NCBI GenBank assembly: GCA_023663725.1
Contig: JAMPGX010000013.1
Location: 1 to 64,000 of the forward strand
Direction of reading: 5' to 3'
Origin: a bacterium
Lineage (GTDB): Bacteria > Bacillota > Clostridia > Lachnospirales > Lachnospiraceae
DNA length: 64,000 nucleotides
Under the pieces are notes generated by a model. The model did not search any database. It saw nothing but the letters and a program-made list of their open reading frames with translations, and was not told the origin of the DNA. Of the stretch, positions 17,710 to 26,224 are shown piece after piece (the stretch's first letter is position 1; each line of letters starts with the position of its first letter). Made by a program: the position numbers and the translations under genes.

Positions 17710-18621
17710 ATGGAAAAATGGAAGAAGATATTAAAAAAAATATTTTTTTTGCCACTATCTGCAACCATACTGATAGCGGTTTTTTCGTTTACACTGTGTT
17801 TCGTATCTCTTTCTTTGGAGATAGACGGCATAGTTGCGTATCTGTCATATGTAATGGCTGCTTACGCGTTGGTCGTTAGCATAACAGGATTTCCCGAATT
17901 AGTGCGCCGGGGACGGCGATGGATGGAAAAGAATATAAATAATCACCCGCTAATGAAAAAGATCATGCGGTACTCGTTGGGGCGGCGTTACTTTACGGAT
18001 GGCCTGTTTCGCGCTAAAATAGCGCTTTATCTGGATTTTGCCATCAACCTGTTTTATATTGCGTTAAAATTATCTGTAGGGATTTATTCCCGTTCAATTT
18101 GGCTGTCTGCTCTTGCTTTATATTATATTCTGCTGGCGTTGATGCGCTTTTTTCTGTTACATTATGCAGGAAGGTCTGAACTGGGAGAAGACATATGTTC
18201 AGAGTTACGAAGATACCGACTGTGCGGCATTATACTACTGTTCATGAATCAGGCATTGACGGCGGTGGTAGTGTTGGTGGTCTATCAGAATAAAGGATTT
18301 GAATATCCGGGACTGCTGATTTATGGTATGGCATTGTACAGCTTTTATATTACGATCACGGCCGTAATAAATCTGACGAAATTCCGCAGGTACGGGAGTC
18401 CGGTCATATCGGCCGCCAAGACGATCAATCTTATAGCGGCTCTGGTATCCATGCTTTCTCTAACCACGGCTATGATTGCGCAGTTTGGAGGCGGGGAGGA
18501 CTTCAGACGGGAAATGACGGGGGCAGTGGGGGGAGGTGTCTGCACATTTGTAATCGTTATGGCGGTTTATATGATTGTGCGGGCAACTTTATGTCTGAAA
18601 AAATTCCATTTGCCTACATAA
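17710..18621 (+). CDS. Multi-pass membrane protein of unknown function
   Basis: 303 residues with about eight hydrophobic segments (near residues 12-35, 40-62, 108-130, 132-156, 180-200, 203-225, 240-262, 270-295) and a basic loop at 65-100 (RRGRRWMEKNINNH, KKIMRYSLGRRYF). I do not recognise an assigned family, although proteins of this shape recur in Clostridia. The GGAGG ribosome binding site is good. It starts 18 bases after the glycerate kinase and may share its transcript, but nothing in the sequence links the two functionally. Confidence 0.75.
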   Translation: MEKWKKILKKIFFLPLSATILIAVFSFTLCFVSLSLEIDGIVAYLSYVMAAYALVVSITGFPELVRRGRRWMEKNINNHPLMKKIMRYSLGRRYFTDGLFRAKIALYLDFAINLFYIALKLSVGIYSRSIWLSALALYYILLALMRFFLLHYAGRSELGEDICSELRRYRLCGIILLFMNQALTAVVVLVVYQNKGFEYPGLLIYGMALYSFYITITAVINLTKFRRYGSPVISAAKTINLIAALVSMLSLTTAMIAQFGGGEDFRREMTGAVGGGVCTFVIVMAVYMIVRATLCLKKFHLPT

Positions 18622-18652
18622 ACTTGAAAGCGCGATGAAGGAGGACACAGGG

Positions 18653-19423
18653 ATGCTATTCAAATTTCTAATCTGTTTTCTGGCGGGGATCGGCGCCGGG
18701 CTGGGCACCGGGTTTGCGGGGATGAGCGCCGCTGCCGTGATCAGCCCCATGCTCATCACTTTTCTGGGACTTCCGGCTTATGAGGCGGTGGGAATCGCGC
18801 TGGCCAGCGACGTCCTGGCCAGCGCTGTCAGCGCCTATACTTACGGGAAAAACAAGAACCTGGATATCAAAAACGGCCTGGTGATGATGGTCACGGTGCT
18901 GCTGCTCACGCTGGGCGGGAGCTGGGTAGCCAGCAAGGTTCACGACACTACGATGGGCAGCTTTTCCGTCTTTATGACGCTGCTGCTGGGCATTAAGTTC
19001 ATCGTAAAACCGGTGATGACCACCAAGGAGTCCATGAACAAAGTCAGCGGGAAAAAACGGATTATACAGTCGGTGATCTGCGGCACGGTAGTGGGATTTA
19101 TCTGCGGGTTTATCGGCGCGGGCGGGGGCATGATGATGCTGCTGATTCTCACCAGCGTGCTGGGTTATGAACTGAAAACGGCGGTGGGAACCAGCGTGTT
19201 TATCATGACGTTCACCGCGCTGACCGGATCGGTCAGCCATTTTGCCATCGGGGGGATGCCGGATCTGTGGTGTCTGCTCTTCTGTGTGGCCTCCACGCTG
19301 CTGTGGGCGAGGATCGCCGCCAAGTTCGCCAACAAAGCCAGCGCCGTCACGTTAAACAGAGCCACCGGCGTGGTGCTGGCGGTGCTGGGCGCGGCGATTC
19401 TGGCGGTGAATTATCTGTCCTGA
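18653..19423 (+). CDS. TauE/SafE (TSUP) family anion exporter
   Basis: 257 residues from the ATG at 18653, with AGGAGG 9 bases upstream; the ATG at 18635 lies before that site. About eight membrane segments in two inverted halves, each starting with the family pattern GIGAGLGTGFAGMSAA and GFICGFIGAGGGMMMLLILT. TSUP proteins move small organic or sulfur anions such as sulfite or sulfoacetate across the membrane. No sulfur-metabolism gene is adjacent, so the substrate is open. Codon use is GC-rich compared with the gene before it. Confidence 0.9.
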   Translation: MLFKFLICFLAGIGAGLGTGFAGMSAAAVISPMLITFLGLPAYEAVGIALASDVLASAVSAYTYGKNKNLDIKNGLVMMVTVLLLTLGGSWVASKVHDTTMGSFSVFMTLLLGIKFIVKPVMTTKESMNKVSGKKRIIQSVICGTVVGFICGFIGAGGGMMMLLILTSVLGYELKTAVGTSVFIMTFTALTGSVSHFAIGGMPDLWCLLFCVASTLLWARIAAKFANKASAVTLNRATGVVLAVLGAAILAVNYLS

Positions 19424-19535
19424 GGGCGGAGGGCATCTGGCACGGCGGGATAGAGCTTGCAGTATTATACTTTTTTGGTCAGGACTGGAGGGCGGAATGA
19501 TGGTATGCTGGTAAAAAAGCAGGAGGAGTCAGACG

Positions 19536-20465
19536 ATGGAATGGTTGGCTAAAATGAATGAGGCCCTGGTCTATATCGAAGAGAATCTGGAGGGAACGGT
19601 CGATCACCGCAGGGCGGCGCAGATCGCCTGTTGTTCCCTGACCAGATTTCAGAGGATGTTCGCTTTTTTGACAGATGTGACCGTCGGCGAATATGTGCGC
19701 CGACGGAGGATGACCCTGGCGGCCCGGGAGCTGCGGGATACGGAGATAAAGATCATAGATCTGGCGGCAAAATACGGCTATGATTCGCCGGAGGCATTTA
19801 CGAGAGCCTTTCGCGCGTTTCACGGCATAGCGCCCACCGCGGTCAGAAAAGGCGGCAACGTAAGGGAATATCCACCGCTCTCGCTGGAGATCACGGTGCG
19901 GGAGGGCAGCACGATGCTGGGAGAAAAGCCGTTGGTGCGCATGGAGGAACTGACCGGCCGCCGGGTCGCGGTATTTACGGCGAACTGTCCGGAGCCGGAG
20001 ACCAGGGCCTGGAATCTCATGCGGGAATGGGCGGTCAGGAATCTGCGGGATTACGAGGCCAGGAGATATATCGGCTGCGCTCCCGGCGGGCACCATCCGG
20101 ACGGGCCGGAGGAAACCGCGCATGAATATTGTGCCATGATGATCCTGCACGGCGACGAGGGGGATGGGGAGAACTTTTTGGGCGCGCGGGTGGTCGGTGC
20201 GCCAGAAGGTGTGTTTCTGGTGGGCGACGTGGCGCTGAATGAGTATTTTGATGACGGAACCATTGATATCGGCCTGTCCATGAAGAATTCCTCCATGACA
20301 GTCTATGAATGCATGGTAAATATGGGCGGGTATGAGATGGATTTTGACGGCAGAAACTATCTGGAGGAGCATGTCTTTCAGAAACAGTGGTTTACCGCCG
20401 AGCATCCCGAGGAAATATTGCCGGAGTATAGATTCTGGCTGCCGATCAGGAAAGCTGATATGTGA
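19536..20465 (+). CDS. AraC-family regulator with GyrI-like effector-binding domain
   Basis: 309 residues. Residues 1-110 form an AraC/SoxS-Rob helix-turn-helix pair (AAQIACCSLTRFQRMFAF and IIDLAAKYGYDSPEAFTRAF, followed by the GIAPTAVRKG ending). Residues 130-305 are a GyrI-like/AraC_E_bind small-molecule domain (MEELTGRRVAVFTANCPEPE through EEILPEYRFWLPI). Such proteins sense drugs or metabolites. GGAGGAG lies 8 bases before the ATG. A two-component system follows on the same strand. Confidence 0.92.
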   Translation: MEWLAKMNEALVYIEENLEGTVDHRRAAQIACCSLTRFQRMFAFLTDVTVGEYVRRRRMTLAARELRDTEIKIIDLAAKYGYDSPEAFTRAFRAFHGIAPTAVRKGGNVREYPPLSLEITVREGSTMLGEKPLVRMEELTGRRVAVFTANCPEPETRAWNLMREWAVRNLRDYEARRYIGCAPGGHHPDGPEETAHEYCAMMILHGDEGDGENFLGARVVGAPEGVFLVGDVALNEYFDDGTIDIGLSMKNSSMTVYECMVNMGGYEMDFDGRNYLEEHVFQKQWFTAEHPEEILPEYRFWLPIRKADM

Positions 20466-20622
20466 ACCGTTTCGCCTGTACGCGCATTTCACGTCGTCAG
20501 AATTACATCCTGCGGCATGCGTGTGGATATGGGAGCCGGGATATGTTATCATCCATACTGAGGGAAACAGGGGAGAGGCGGGATGGGAATGGCAGGCAAT
20601 ACATGGGAGGGTGAGTGCCGGA

Positions 20623-21330
20623 GTGATCAACGTGGCGGTTTGTGACGATGAGCGATATATGGCGGACGCCATTGGGAAGATGGCGACGGATTTTTTTCGC
20701 AGTAAAAACAGGGAGATAGCAGTCTGCCTGTTTTTTAGTGGGGAGGAGCTGCTGCGATGCGACCGCAAAATAGATATATTGTTTCTGGATATCCGCATGG
20801 GATCCATGGACGGGCTGGAGACGGCCTCGGAGCTGCGCAGGAGGGGATTCGACGGATACCTGATCTTTACCACGGCCCTGCGCGAGGAGGTGTTTCGGTC
20901 TTTTGCGGTATCGCCCTTTGACTATCTGGTCAAGCCTATCGGGGCTCAGGCTTTTGCGAGCGCCATGGAGCGGCTGCTGGCGGACATGAGTGGCCGGGGG
21001 GCTAGCCTGCTGGTGCAGAGAGGGACGGAGAGCCGTATCGTGACGTTTGAGGAGATCGTATACTGTGAGGTGATGGACCGCAAGATATACTTGCATCTGC
21101 GCAGCGGGGAGACGGTGGATTACTACGAGCGGATCGAGAGGCTGGAGGCGAAACTGGACAGGCGTTTTTACCGCTGCCACAGAAGTTATCTGGTTAATCT
21201 GCAATATCTGCGCAGTTATCAGTCAGGGCGGGCCGTTCTGGAAAGCGATGGGAGCGGGAGAGTGGAAGTCCCCATATCGAGGCTGAAAAACAAGGAGTTC
21301 GCCCAGGCAGTTCTGCAATATCTGAAGTAG
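20623..21330 (+). CDS. LytTR-family response regulator (AgrA/VirR type)
   Basis: About 235 residues from the GTG at 20623; the frame is open further upstream, but the receiver domain begins here (VINVAVCDDE) and GGGAGG lies 12 bases before it. Receiver: DD pair at residues 7-8, phospho-acceptor Asp in ILFLDIRMG, Thr/Lys in FTTALRE and LVKP. The LytTR DNA-binding domain covers about 135-235 (FEEIVYCEVMDRKIYLHL, FYRCHRSYLVNLQYL). Such regulators bind pairs of 9-base direct repeats and control cell-wall or secreted-peptide genes. The cognate kinase follows 55 bases later. Confidence 0.9.
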   Translation: MINVAVCDDERYMADAIGKMATDFFRSKNREIAVCLFFSGEELLRCDRKIDILFLDIRMGSMDGLETASELRRRGFDGYLIFTTALREEVFRSFAVSPFDYLVKPIGAQAFASAMERLLADMSGRGASLLVQRGTESRIVTFEEIVYCEVMDRKIYLHLRSGETVDYYERIERLEAKLDRRFYRCHRSYLVNLQYLRSYQSGRAVLESDGSGRVEVPISRLKNKEFAQAVLQYLK

Positions 21331-21385
21331 GAATAAAGTTGTGCGTTCCGGCGCAGACGGGGATGCGGTATGCGGGGGTGTGGAG

Positions 21386-22696
21386 ATGGATGCGGTCGTA
21401 AAGTATTTTCCCGCAGTGTTGGCGGGTTTGGAGATATTGGCGGGTTTTCACTGTTTTACCCGGTTTATCGGGAGGAGGGCGAAAGCGGCGCATTATCTGC
21501 TCTGTCTGGCAGTGGTGGGTATTCCCATGTGGGTACTTGAGGGAAAGGGCGGCGCGCAGATACTGTTGTTTGGAATCTCTTTGGCGGCGGCAGGGCTGTT
21601 CTATGGGGCGGCGTGCGGGAAGTCTTTGCTGTACAGTGTTGTGACGGTGGAACTGCTGCAGGTATGTTTCGGTATATTTGATTCTATCTCTTCTCTGCTG
21701 TTTCCGGTGTTTTATCCGCTGTGCCCTGCGGCGGGAGCCTGGTTCATGGTTTTGGGCGGCCTGATGGCGTTGCTTTTGTTTTCGCTTTGCGGGCAGATCA
21801 CGCGGCGGCATTTTCTGGATGCGGGGGAGGAGAACGGGCGGGGGAGTGTGCTGTTGCCTCTTGTCCCCATGCTCCTGCTGGTACTGGTGGGAAGATATAT
21901 CAGCGCGGAAATATATGGGAACACTGTCTCCGTGCTACCGGGGAGCAGTCTCCCGGGCACTGCCGATCTTTTGTTGCTGGCGATGCAGATATTGGGGGTA
22001 GCCAGCCTGTTTTGCATTCTCTATGCCGATAAAAGGGCGGCGGAGGGCTTTCGGCTGCGCATGGAGTGCGCGCTGCTGGAGCAGGAGGCCCGCAGTATGG
22101 AGCGGTATGTGGAGGAGGCGGGACTGCGCTGCGAGAGGACAGCCGCATTCCGGCATGACGCGCGCAATCATCTGGCTGTGGTGAGAGAGCTTGTGCGCAG
22201 AGAAAAATACGGGGAGGCGCTGGCCTATCTGGAGGAGACGGAGGAGGTCAGGGCGCAGGCGGATTTCCCCTGCGCCACAGGCAATCCGGTGCTGGATATC
22301 CTGCTGGGGTCGAAACTGGGGGTGGCCGCGGAGTTGGGGATACGGGCGTCCTGCACGCTTAAGCTGCCCTGTCCCTGTGGGGTCAGCAATATTGATTTCG
22401 GGATCGTCCTGTCCAACGCGCTGGACAATGCGATACGGGCATGTCGGGACGTCGAGGGACGGGAGCGGTTTATCGACGTGAGGGGCAGGGCGCAGGGAGA
22501 GCTGTTCCTTGTGGAGGTGGAGAACAGTTGCAGCGGCGCGGCCCGTATTGTCGAGGGGAGAGGGATCGCCAACATACGGGCGGTGGCGGAGAAATATCAG
22601 GGGAGCCTGGAGCTGGAGAGACGGGAGAAAACGGTACGCCTGAGCGTACTGCTGGTCGTTCGAGCCGCGAATGTTTCCAAAGAGGACGGTCTGTGA
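21386..22696 (+). CDS. GHKL sensor histidine kinase (AgrC-like), partner of the LytTR regulator
   Basis: 436 residues from the ATG at 21386. Five to six hydrophobic segments occupy residues 1-215, the AgrC-type membrane sensor. A helix leads to the H-box FRHDARNHLAVV, and the ATPase has N-box SNALDNAIRACR and G-box GRGIANIRAVAEKY. In this class the membrane part senses small peptides or membrane state and phosphorylates the LytTR partner. No peptide precursor or AgrB-like maturase was found nearby, so the signal is unknown. The start is one of several; the GGGGGTG before it is a modest ribosome binding site. Confidence 0.88.
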   Translation: MDAVVKYFPAVLAGLEILAGFHCFTRFIGRRAKAAHYLLCLAVVGIPMWVLEGKGGAQILLFGISLAAAGLFYGAACGKSLLYSVVTVELLQVCFGIFDSISSLLFPVFYPLCPAAGAWFMVLGGLMALLLFSLCGQITRRHFLDAGEENGRGSVLLPLVPMLLLVLVGRYISAEIYGNTVSVLPGSSLPGTADLLLLAMQILGVASLFCILYADKRAAEGFRLRMECALLEQEARSMERYVEEAGLRCERTAAFRHDARNHLAVVRELVRREKYGEALAYLEETEEVRAQADFPCATGNPVLDILLGSKLGVAAELGIRASCTLKLPCPCGVSNIDFGIVLSNALDNAIRACRDVEGRERFIDVRGRAQGELFLVEVENSCSGAARIVEGRGIANIRAVAEKYQGSLELERREKTVRLSVLLVVRAANVSKEDGL

Positions 22697-22741
22697 TGGA
22701 GCGATTTTATTCACTTTATGCTTTTTTTATGCAAAAATGCC

Positions 22742-22772
22742 TTGACTTAAAGGATGCTTTCAGTAGTATACT
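22742..22772 (+). promoter_or_regulatory. MerR-type promoter with 19-base spacer and dyad
   Basis: TTGACT at 22742-22747 and TATACT at 22767-22772 are 19 bases apart, the over-long spacing that MerR-family activators correct. The spacer region holds the dyad ACTTAAAG-N4-CTTTCAGT (7 of 8 paired) at 22745-22764. The promoter drives the DUF362 gene. No MerR-family gene is in the window. Confidence 0.65.
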
Positions 22773-22913
22773 AAGTTTAGAGTTATTGTATATACTTCAA
22801 AAAGAGGTGCCATGTATAAGCGCATGGGGGAGAGGGGTGAACAGACCTCTGTGCCGTTTGCGGGGAATATTTCACAGGTGCTGACAGAACTGACATGCAG
22901 AGAGGAGAGACGT

Positions 22914-23795
22914 ATGGAAAAGGCAAAGGTATATTTCACGAAGGAGATCACGCCGGAGGCTGTGATCAGGATGTACAGGCTGTTGGGAAAGGAGCTGCCG
23001 GGCAGGGTGGCGGTGAAGGTGCATTCCGGTGAGAAGGGCAACCAGAACTATCTGCGGCCGCAGTTCATGCGTCCCATGGTGGAGGCGGTGAGCGGCACGG
23101 TGGTGGAGTGCAACACGGCCTACGACGGGGCCAGGAATTCCACGGAGAAACATAAGATGCTGATGGCAGAGCACGGGTGGAGCAGATATTTCCAGGTGGA
23201 TCTGCTGGACGCGGAGGGGCCGGATCTGGTGCTGCCCATACCCGGGGGCAAGGTGCTGCATGAGAATCATGTGGGAAAAAATATCGTGAATTACGATTCC
23301 CTGTTGGTGTTGTCCCATTTTAAGGGGCATCCCATGGGCGGCTTTGGCGGGGCGCTGAAACAGCTCTCCATCGGCTGCGCCTCCACTGCGGGCAAATGTC
23401 TGATCCATTCCGGCGGTACTACAGCCGATCAGAATGTGGTGTGGGATCAAGTGGCGGAGCAGGACGCTTTCTGCGAGGCCATGGCGGAGGCCGCCGGGAG
23501 CGTCATGGAGTATTTCAGGGGAAATACCGCCTTTGTCAGTATGATGTGCAATCTGTCCGTGGACTGCGACTGCTGCGCCGTGGCGGAGGATCCCTGCATG
23601 AAGGATATCGGCATCCTGTCCTCCTTGGATCCGGTGGCGCTGGATCAGGCGTGTATGGATCAGATCTATCGGTCTGAGGACAGGGGGAGGGAGCATTTTT
23701 TGCAGAGGGTGGAGTCTCGGCACGGCACCCACACCATCGACGCGGCGGCGGAGCTGGGGTACGGAACCAAGGAGTATGAGCTGATTACCGTGTAG
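22914..23795 (+). CDS. DUF362-family protein
   Basis: 293 residues from the ATG at 22914 (GAGGAG 7 bases upstream); the frame is open to 22812 without another ribosome binding site. Typical DUF362 features: RVAVKVHSGEKGNQNYLRP, TVVECNTAYDGARNST, VLSHFKGHPMGGFGGALKQL and LDPVALDQACMDQIY. Members often carry a C-terminal 4Fe-4S ferredoxin domain; here none is visible, only scattered cysteines (CNLSVDCDCCAVAEDPC). The function of the family is not settled. The leader is about 130 bases after a MerR-type promoter, so expression is probably inducible. Confidence 0.88.
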   Translation: MEKAKVYFTKEITPEAVIRMYRLLGKELPGRVAVKVHSGEKGNQNYLRPQFMRPMVEAVSGTVVECNTAYDGARNSTEKHKMLMAEHGWSRYFQVDLLDAEGPDLVLPIPGGKVLHENHVGKNIVNYDSLLVLSHFKGHPMGGFGGALKQLSIGCASTAGKCLIHSGGTTADQNVVWDQVAEQDAFCEAMAEAAGSVMEYFRGNTAFVSMMCNLSVDCDCCAVAEDPCMKDIGILSSLDPVALDQACMDQIYRSEDRGREHFLQRVESRHGTHTIDAAAELGYGTKEYELITV

Positions 23796-23812
23796 AGCGC
23801 GATTTGTGTAAA

Positions 23813-23889
23813 AAGCGGCGGTTTGCCTGTCGATATGTCTCCTGTCAGGCTGACAGGTACATGTCTCTTTTCGGTCAAACCGCCGCTCT
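23813..23889 (+). repeat. Large hairpin with nested stem between DUF362 and the next gene
   Basis: AAGCGGCGGTTTG at 23813-23825 pairs with CAAACCGCCGCT at 23876-23887, and inside is a second stem CCTGTCA-N3-TGACAGG at 23841-23857. The outer stem is GC-rich and followed by T-rich sequence (CTTATCATGTCTTTT), so it may end DUF362 transcription, but the 50-base structured loop is larger than a plain terminator needs. Confidence 0.6.
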
Positions 23890-23937
23890 TATCATGTCTT
23901 TTGCAGAGACCTGCGCAGGGGCGGAGGACGAAAGGAA

Positions 23938-24195
23938 ATGGGAATCATGAAGATACTGGATGTTTTTTCCTGGCTATCGGCCAAAGAGTTGAGTATGGAG
24001 GAAATTGAAAATACAGTTATCGGTTTGCGGGAGGGAAGTTCCGGCTATGAGGGATATCTGTTGGAGGGACAGATACCGGAAAACGCCAATGAAAATGTGA
24101 CCGACTGTAAAAACCGATTGGCGGCCGAAGGTAAGCAGGTGTGTTTTCTCCTCAGAGACGGAGAGACTGTGGCGGTCATTGGGTACAGGGATTAA
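23938..24195 (+). CDS. Small hypothetical protein
   Basis: 85 residues, alpha/beta in character (KILDVFSWLSAKELSMEEIE, then CKNRLAAEGKQVCFLLRDGE). No membrane segment or known motif. Start is uncertain: ATG 23938 has AAAGGA very close, ATG 23947 is 11 bases from it. The stop lies 50 bases before the next gene on the same strand. No family recognised. Confidence 0.5.
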   Translation: MGIMKILDVFSWLSAKELSMEEIENTVIGLREGSSGYEGYLLEGQIPENANENVTDCKNRLAAEGKQVCFLLRDGETVAVIGYRD

Positions 24196-24244
24196 AAGAG
24201 ATATTTCTGGGCGGCGGAGGGTCAGATTCTACGGGGGACAGGGT

Positions 24245-25102
24245 ATGGAATACATTATGGAACACATAGCAGAGCTGGGGAAAGCGGTGACTGGTTTTCA
24301 TGTGGCGGAGCAGTGTATAGACTGCATATGCGGGAAAGATCTGGTGAAGATCGACAGATGTTCAGGGGAGATTGTCGCACAAAAGACGGTTTTTGAGAAA
24401 GAGGGCTTATCGAGAAAACTCATTGCGGACGGAGGGCAGATTGTCATATATGATTTCTGTACGCTGTATGTGTTTTGCCAAAAGGATTATGCGCTGATCG
24501 GCAGATGGCAGTTGGGCGACGATCTGCGTTCCGACATATGCGGGATGGCCGTGGACCGCGATACGGTCTACTGTTCCATCCGAAACGGCAAGATCGTTAC
24601 CCTGGACAGGCAATCGCATCTGGTAAAGGAGCACAGCGTCTGCGAGAGCAGTATGTGGAGCGTCAAAATATACGGTTCCCACCTGGTATGCGGAACCGTG
24701 GACGGGAAGTTGCTGCTGTTGGATAAATCTACCCTTTCCACGGAAAAAGAACTTGTTCTGGGCAGAAAAAATATCGGCAGTCTGTATGTGGACGGAGAAA
24801 TCCTGTATGCCGCCGGTCACGACGGAAGACTTTTCAGGATCGGTCTGGAGGCCTTTGCAGTGGAGGCTTGCGCGAAGAACGCCCACAGGAAAATGTTTGT
24901 CTGCGCGGGGATATGGGAGGATACGCTGGTCACCGTGTCCTTTCCCTGCTCGGAAATCGCCTTTTGGAACAAAGATACATTGGAAAAGATAAGGAAAATG
25001 GACGTCCCGTTACAGTTGTCCGGGCGCACGCATATAGAAGACGGTTTTATGTATATCTCCTCCCGCAATATCGCAGGGATAGACAGGATCAAACTGAGCT
25101 GA
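24245..25102 (+). CDS. Cytoplasmic beta-propeller-like (WD40/PQQ-type) protein
   Basis: 285 residues from the ATG at 24245, with GGGGACAGG upstream. At least three repeats of about 40 residues are visible: VDRDTVYCSIRNGKIVTLDR, IYGSHLVCGTVDGKLLLLDK and VDGEILYAAGHDGRLFRIG, plus weaker ones at both ends ending in YISSRNIAGIDRIKLS. This is the pattern of a WD40- or PQQ-like propeller. There is no signal peptide. Such proteins usually act as binding scaffolds; nothing here points to an enzyme. Immediately downstream lies a fragment of an unrelated HAD hydrolase. Confidence 0.7.
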   Translation: MEYIMEHIAELGKAVTGFHVAEQCIDCICGKDLVKIDRCSGEIVAQKTVFEKEGLSRKLIADGGQIVIYDFCTLYVFCQKDYALIGRWQLGDDLRSDICGMAVDRDTVYCSIRNGKIVTLDRQSHLVKEHSVCESSMWSVKIYGSHLVCGTVDGKLLLLDKSTLSTEKELVLGRKNIGSLYVDGEILYAAGHDGRLFRIGLEAFAVEACAKNAHRKMFVCAGIWEDTLVTVSFPCSEIAFWNKDTLEKIRKMDVPLQLSGRTHIEDGFMYISSRNIAGIDRIKLS

Positions 25103-25104
25103 GC

Positions 25105-25377
25105 AGCCGTTTCGACGAGGGACTGCAAAAGCCCGATCCTGCTATCTTTAAAAGTTGTCTGAAAAAGTTGGATGTACAGGCCAGAGACTGCCTGTATGTG
25201 GGCGATGGGGGAAGTGACGAGCTGGAGGCGGTGGAGGCGGCAAAAACGGTCGGCATGAGGGCGCTGCAGGCTGTGTGGTATCTGAAAGAGGGAACATGCC
25301 AGCCCTCAGGGAGAAAGGACGGATTCCGGCAGTTCGAGATGCCGCTGGATATTTTGGATATTATACGAGGAGTATAA
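25105..25377 (+). pseudogene. HAD-superfamily hydrolase, C-terminal fragment
   Basis: This frame encodes about 90 residues matching the last half of an HAD-IA hydrolase: GLQKPDPAIFKSCLKKL, then the motif IV region CLYVGDGGSDELEA and an ending FEMPLDILDIIRG. The N-terminal half with the nucleophile DxDxT is absent, and the upstream sequence belongs to the propeller gene in another frame. No ribosome binding site or start precedes it. A remnant left by deletion is the simplest reading. Confidence 0.75.
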
Positions 25378-25463
25378 AAGATGGGAAAAATACAAAATAA
25401 TCCGGAAAATGATTTGGCAGGAAAAAGAATTGTTTCAGTTTATCCATCGGGAGGGAGCGTATC

Positions 25464-25814
25464 ATGGGAAATGATAAGGTATTTGGAATGCGTTTTGCAA
25501 AGGTCTATCCAATGCTGCTTGAAAAAGCAGAGAGAAAAGGCCGTACAAGAGAGGAAGTCAATAAGATTGCCTGCTGGCTGACAGGGTACAGCAGCGAGGA
25601 CATCAGCGGATTTCTGCGCAGTGATCTGACATATGGCGATTTTTTCAGGCAGGCCCCCGCGCTTAATCCTGACCGTAAGCTCATTAAGGGAACTGTATGC
25701 GGCGTGCGTGTTGAGAACATTGAGGATCCTTTGATGCAGGAGATTCGATACCTTGACAAGCTGGTGGATGAGCTGGCCAGGGGTAAAAGTATGAAAGATA
25801 TATTAAGAAAATAG
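25464..25814 (+). CDS. DUF2200-family protein
   Basis: 116 residues, full length for the family: FGMRFAKVYPMLLEKAERKG, RTREEVNKIACWLTGYS, FFRQAPALNPDRKLI, then CGVRVENIEDPLMQEIRYL and KLVDELARGKSMKDILRK. GGAGGG lies 9 bases before the ATG. DUF2200 proteins are small soluble proteins of unknown function that are widespread in Firmicutes and Bacteroidetes. It stands among gene fragments on both sides. Confidence 0.9.
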   Translation: MGNDKVFGMRFAKVYPMLLEKAERKGRTREEVNKIACWLTGYSSEDISGFLRSDLTYGDFFRQAPALNPDRKLIKGTVCGVRVENIEDPLMQEIRYLDKLVDELARGKSMKDILRK

Positions 25815-25872
25815 CGCATGTCTGTACTCAGGGCTTTAGATTCGGAGGATTATAGAAAAAACAGGAGGGATT

Positions 25873-26019
25873 ATGGAACGGTTAGAGGCATTTGAGAAGA
25901 TGCTTTCTGATCTCAGAGAGCAGGCCAATTATGAGACTGCCCAGATGGAGGAGCTGAAAGCGGCAGGAAAGGAAAAGTCCGCAACGTATCGTCAGTATCT
26001 GGGCTACCCCAAAAGATGA
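25873..26019 (+). CDS. 48-residue small helical protein, probably a truncated gene
   Basis: ATG at 25873 follows a strong AGGAGGG by 4 bases. The product is a charged helix (MERLEAFEKMLSDLREQAN, then MEELKAAGKEKSATYRQYLG) ending at YPKR. The abrupt end, just where a different frame becomes coding-like, suggests that the original protein was longer and that a deletion joined it to the fragment at 26003-26212. Whether the short product is made is unknown. Confidence 0.5.
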   Translation: MERLEAFEKMLSDLREQANYETAQMEELKAAGKEKSATYRQYLGYPKR

Positions 26020-26212
26020 ATATGGCTGTATTTATTATGAAAATGGGGATATTGCGGACCGCGTCGGATATCTGGCGATTGGCAGATACCGAAACGATGG
26101 GGCATATTGGGTGGTCGGAGACAGCGTCTGGGACAGTGTGGAAGAATGCATGGGCGCGGCCAATTCGTCCCGTGGAGGAGATATCATTTGGATCGACGCA
26201 AGCAATCGATAG
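26003..26212 (+). pseudogene. Unidentified gene fragment, 3' end only
   Basis: This frame reads TPKDEYGCIYYENGDIADRV, then GYLAIGRYRNDGAYWVVGDS and ends IIWIDASNR with a TAG at 26210-26212. The amino acid composition is that of a folded protein, but there is no start codon with a ribosome binding site. It overlaps the tail of the 48-residue reading frame. I do not recognise the family. Confidence 0.5.
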
Positions 26213-26224
26213 ATTTTGGAGGAA

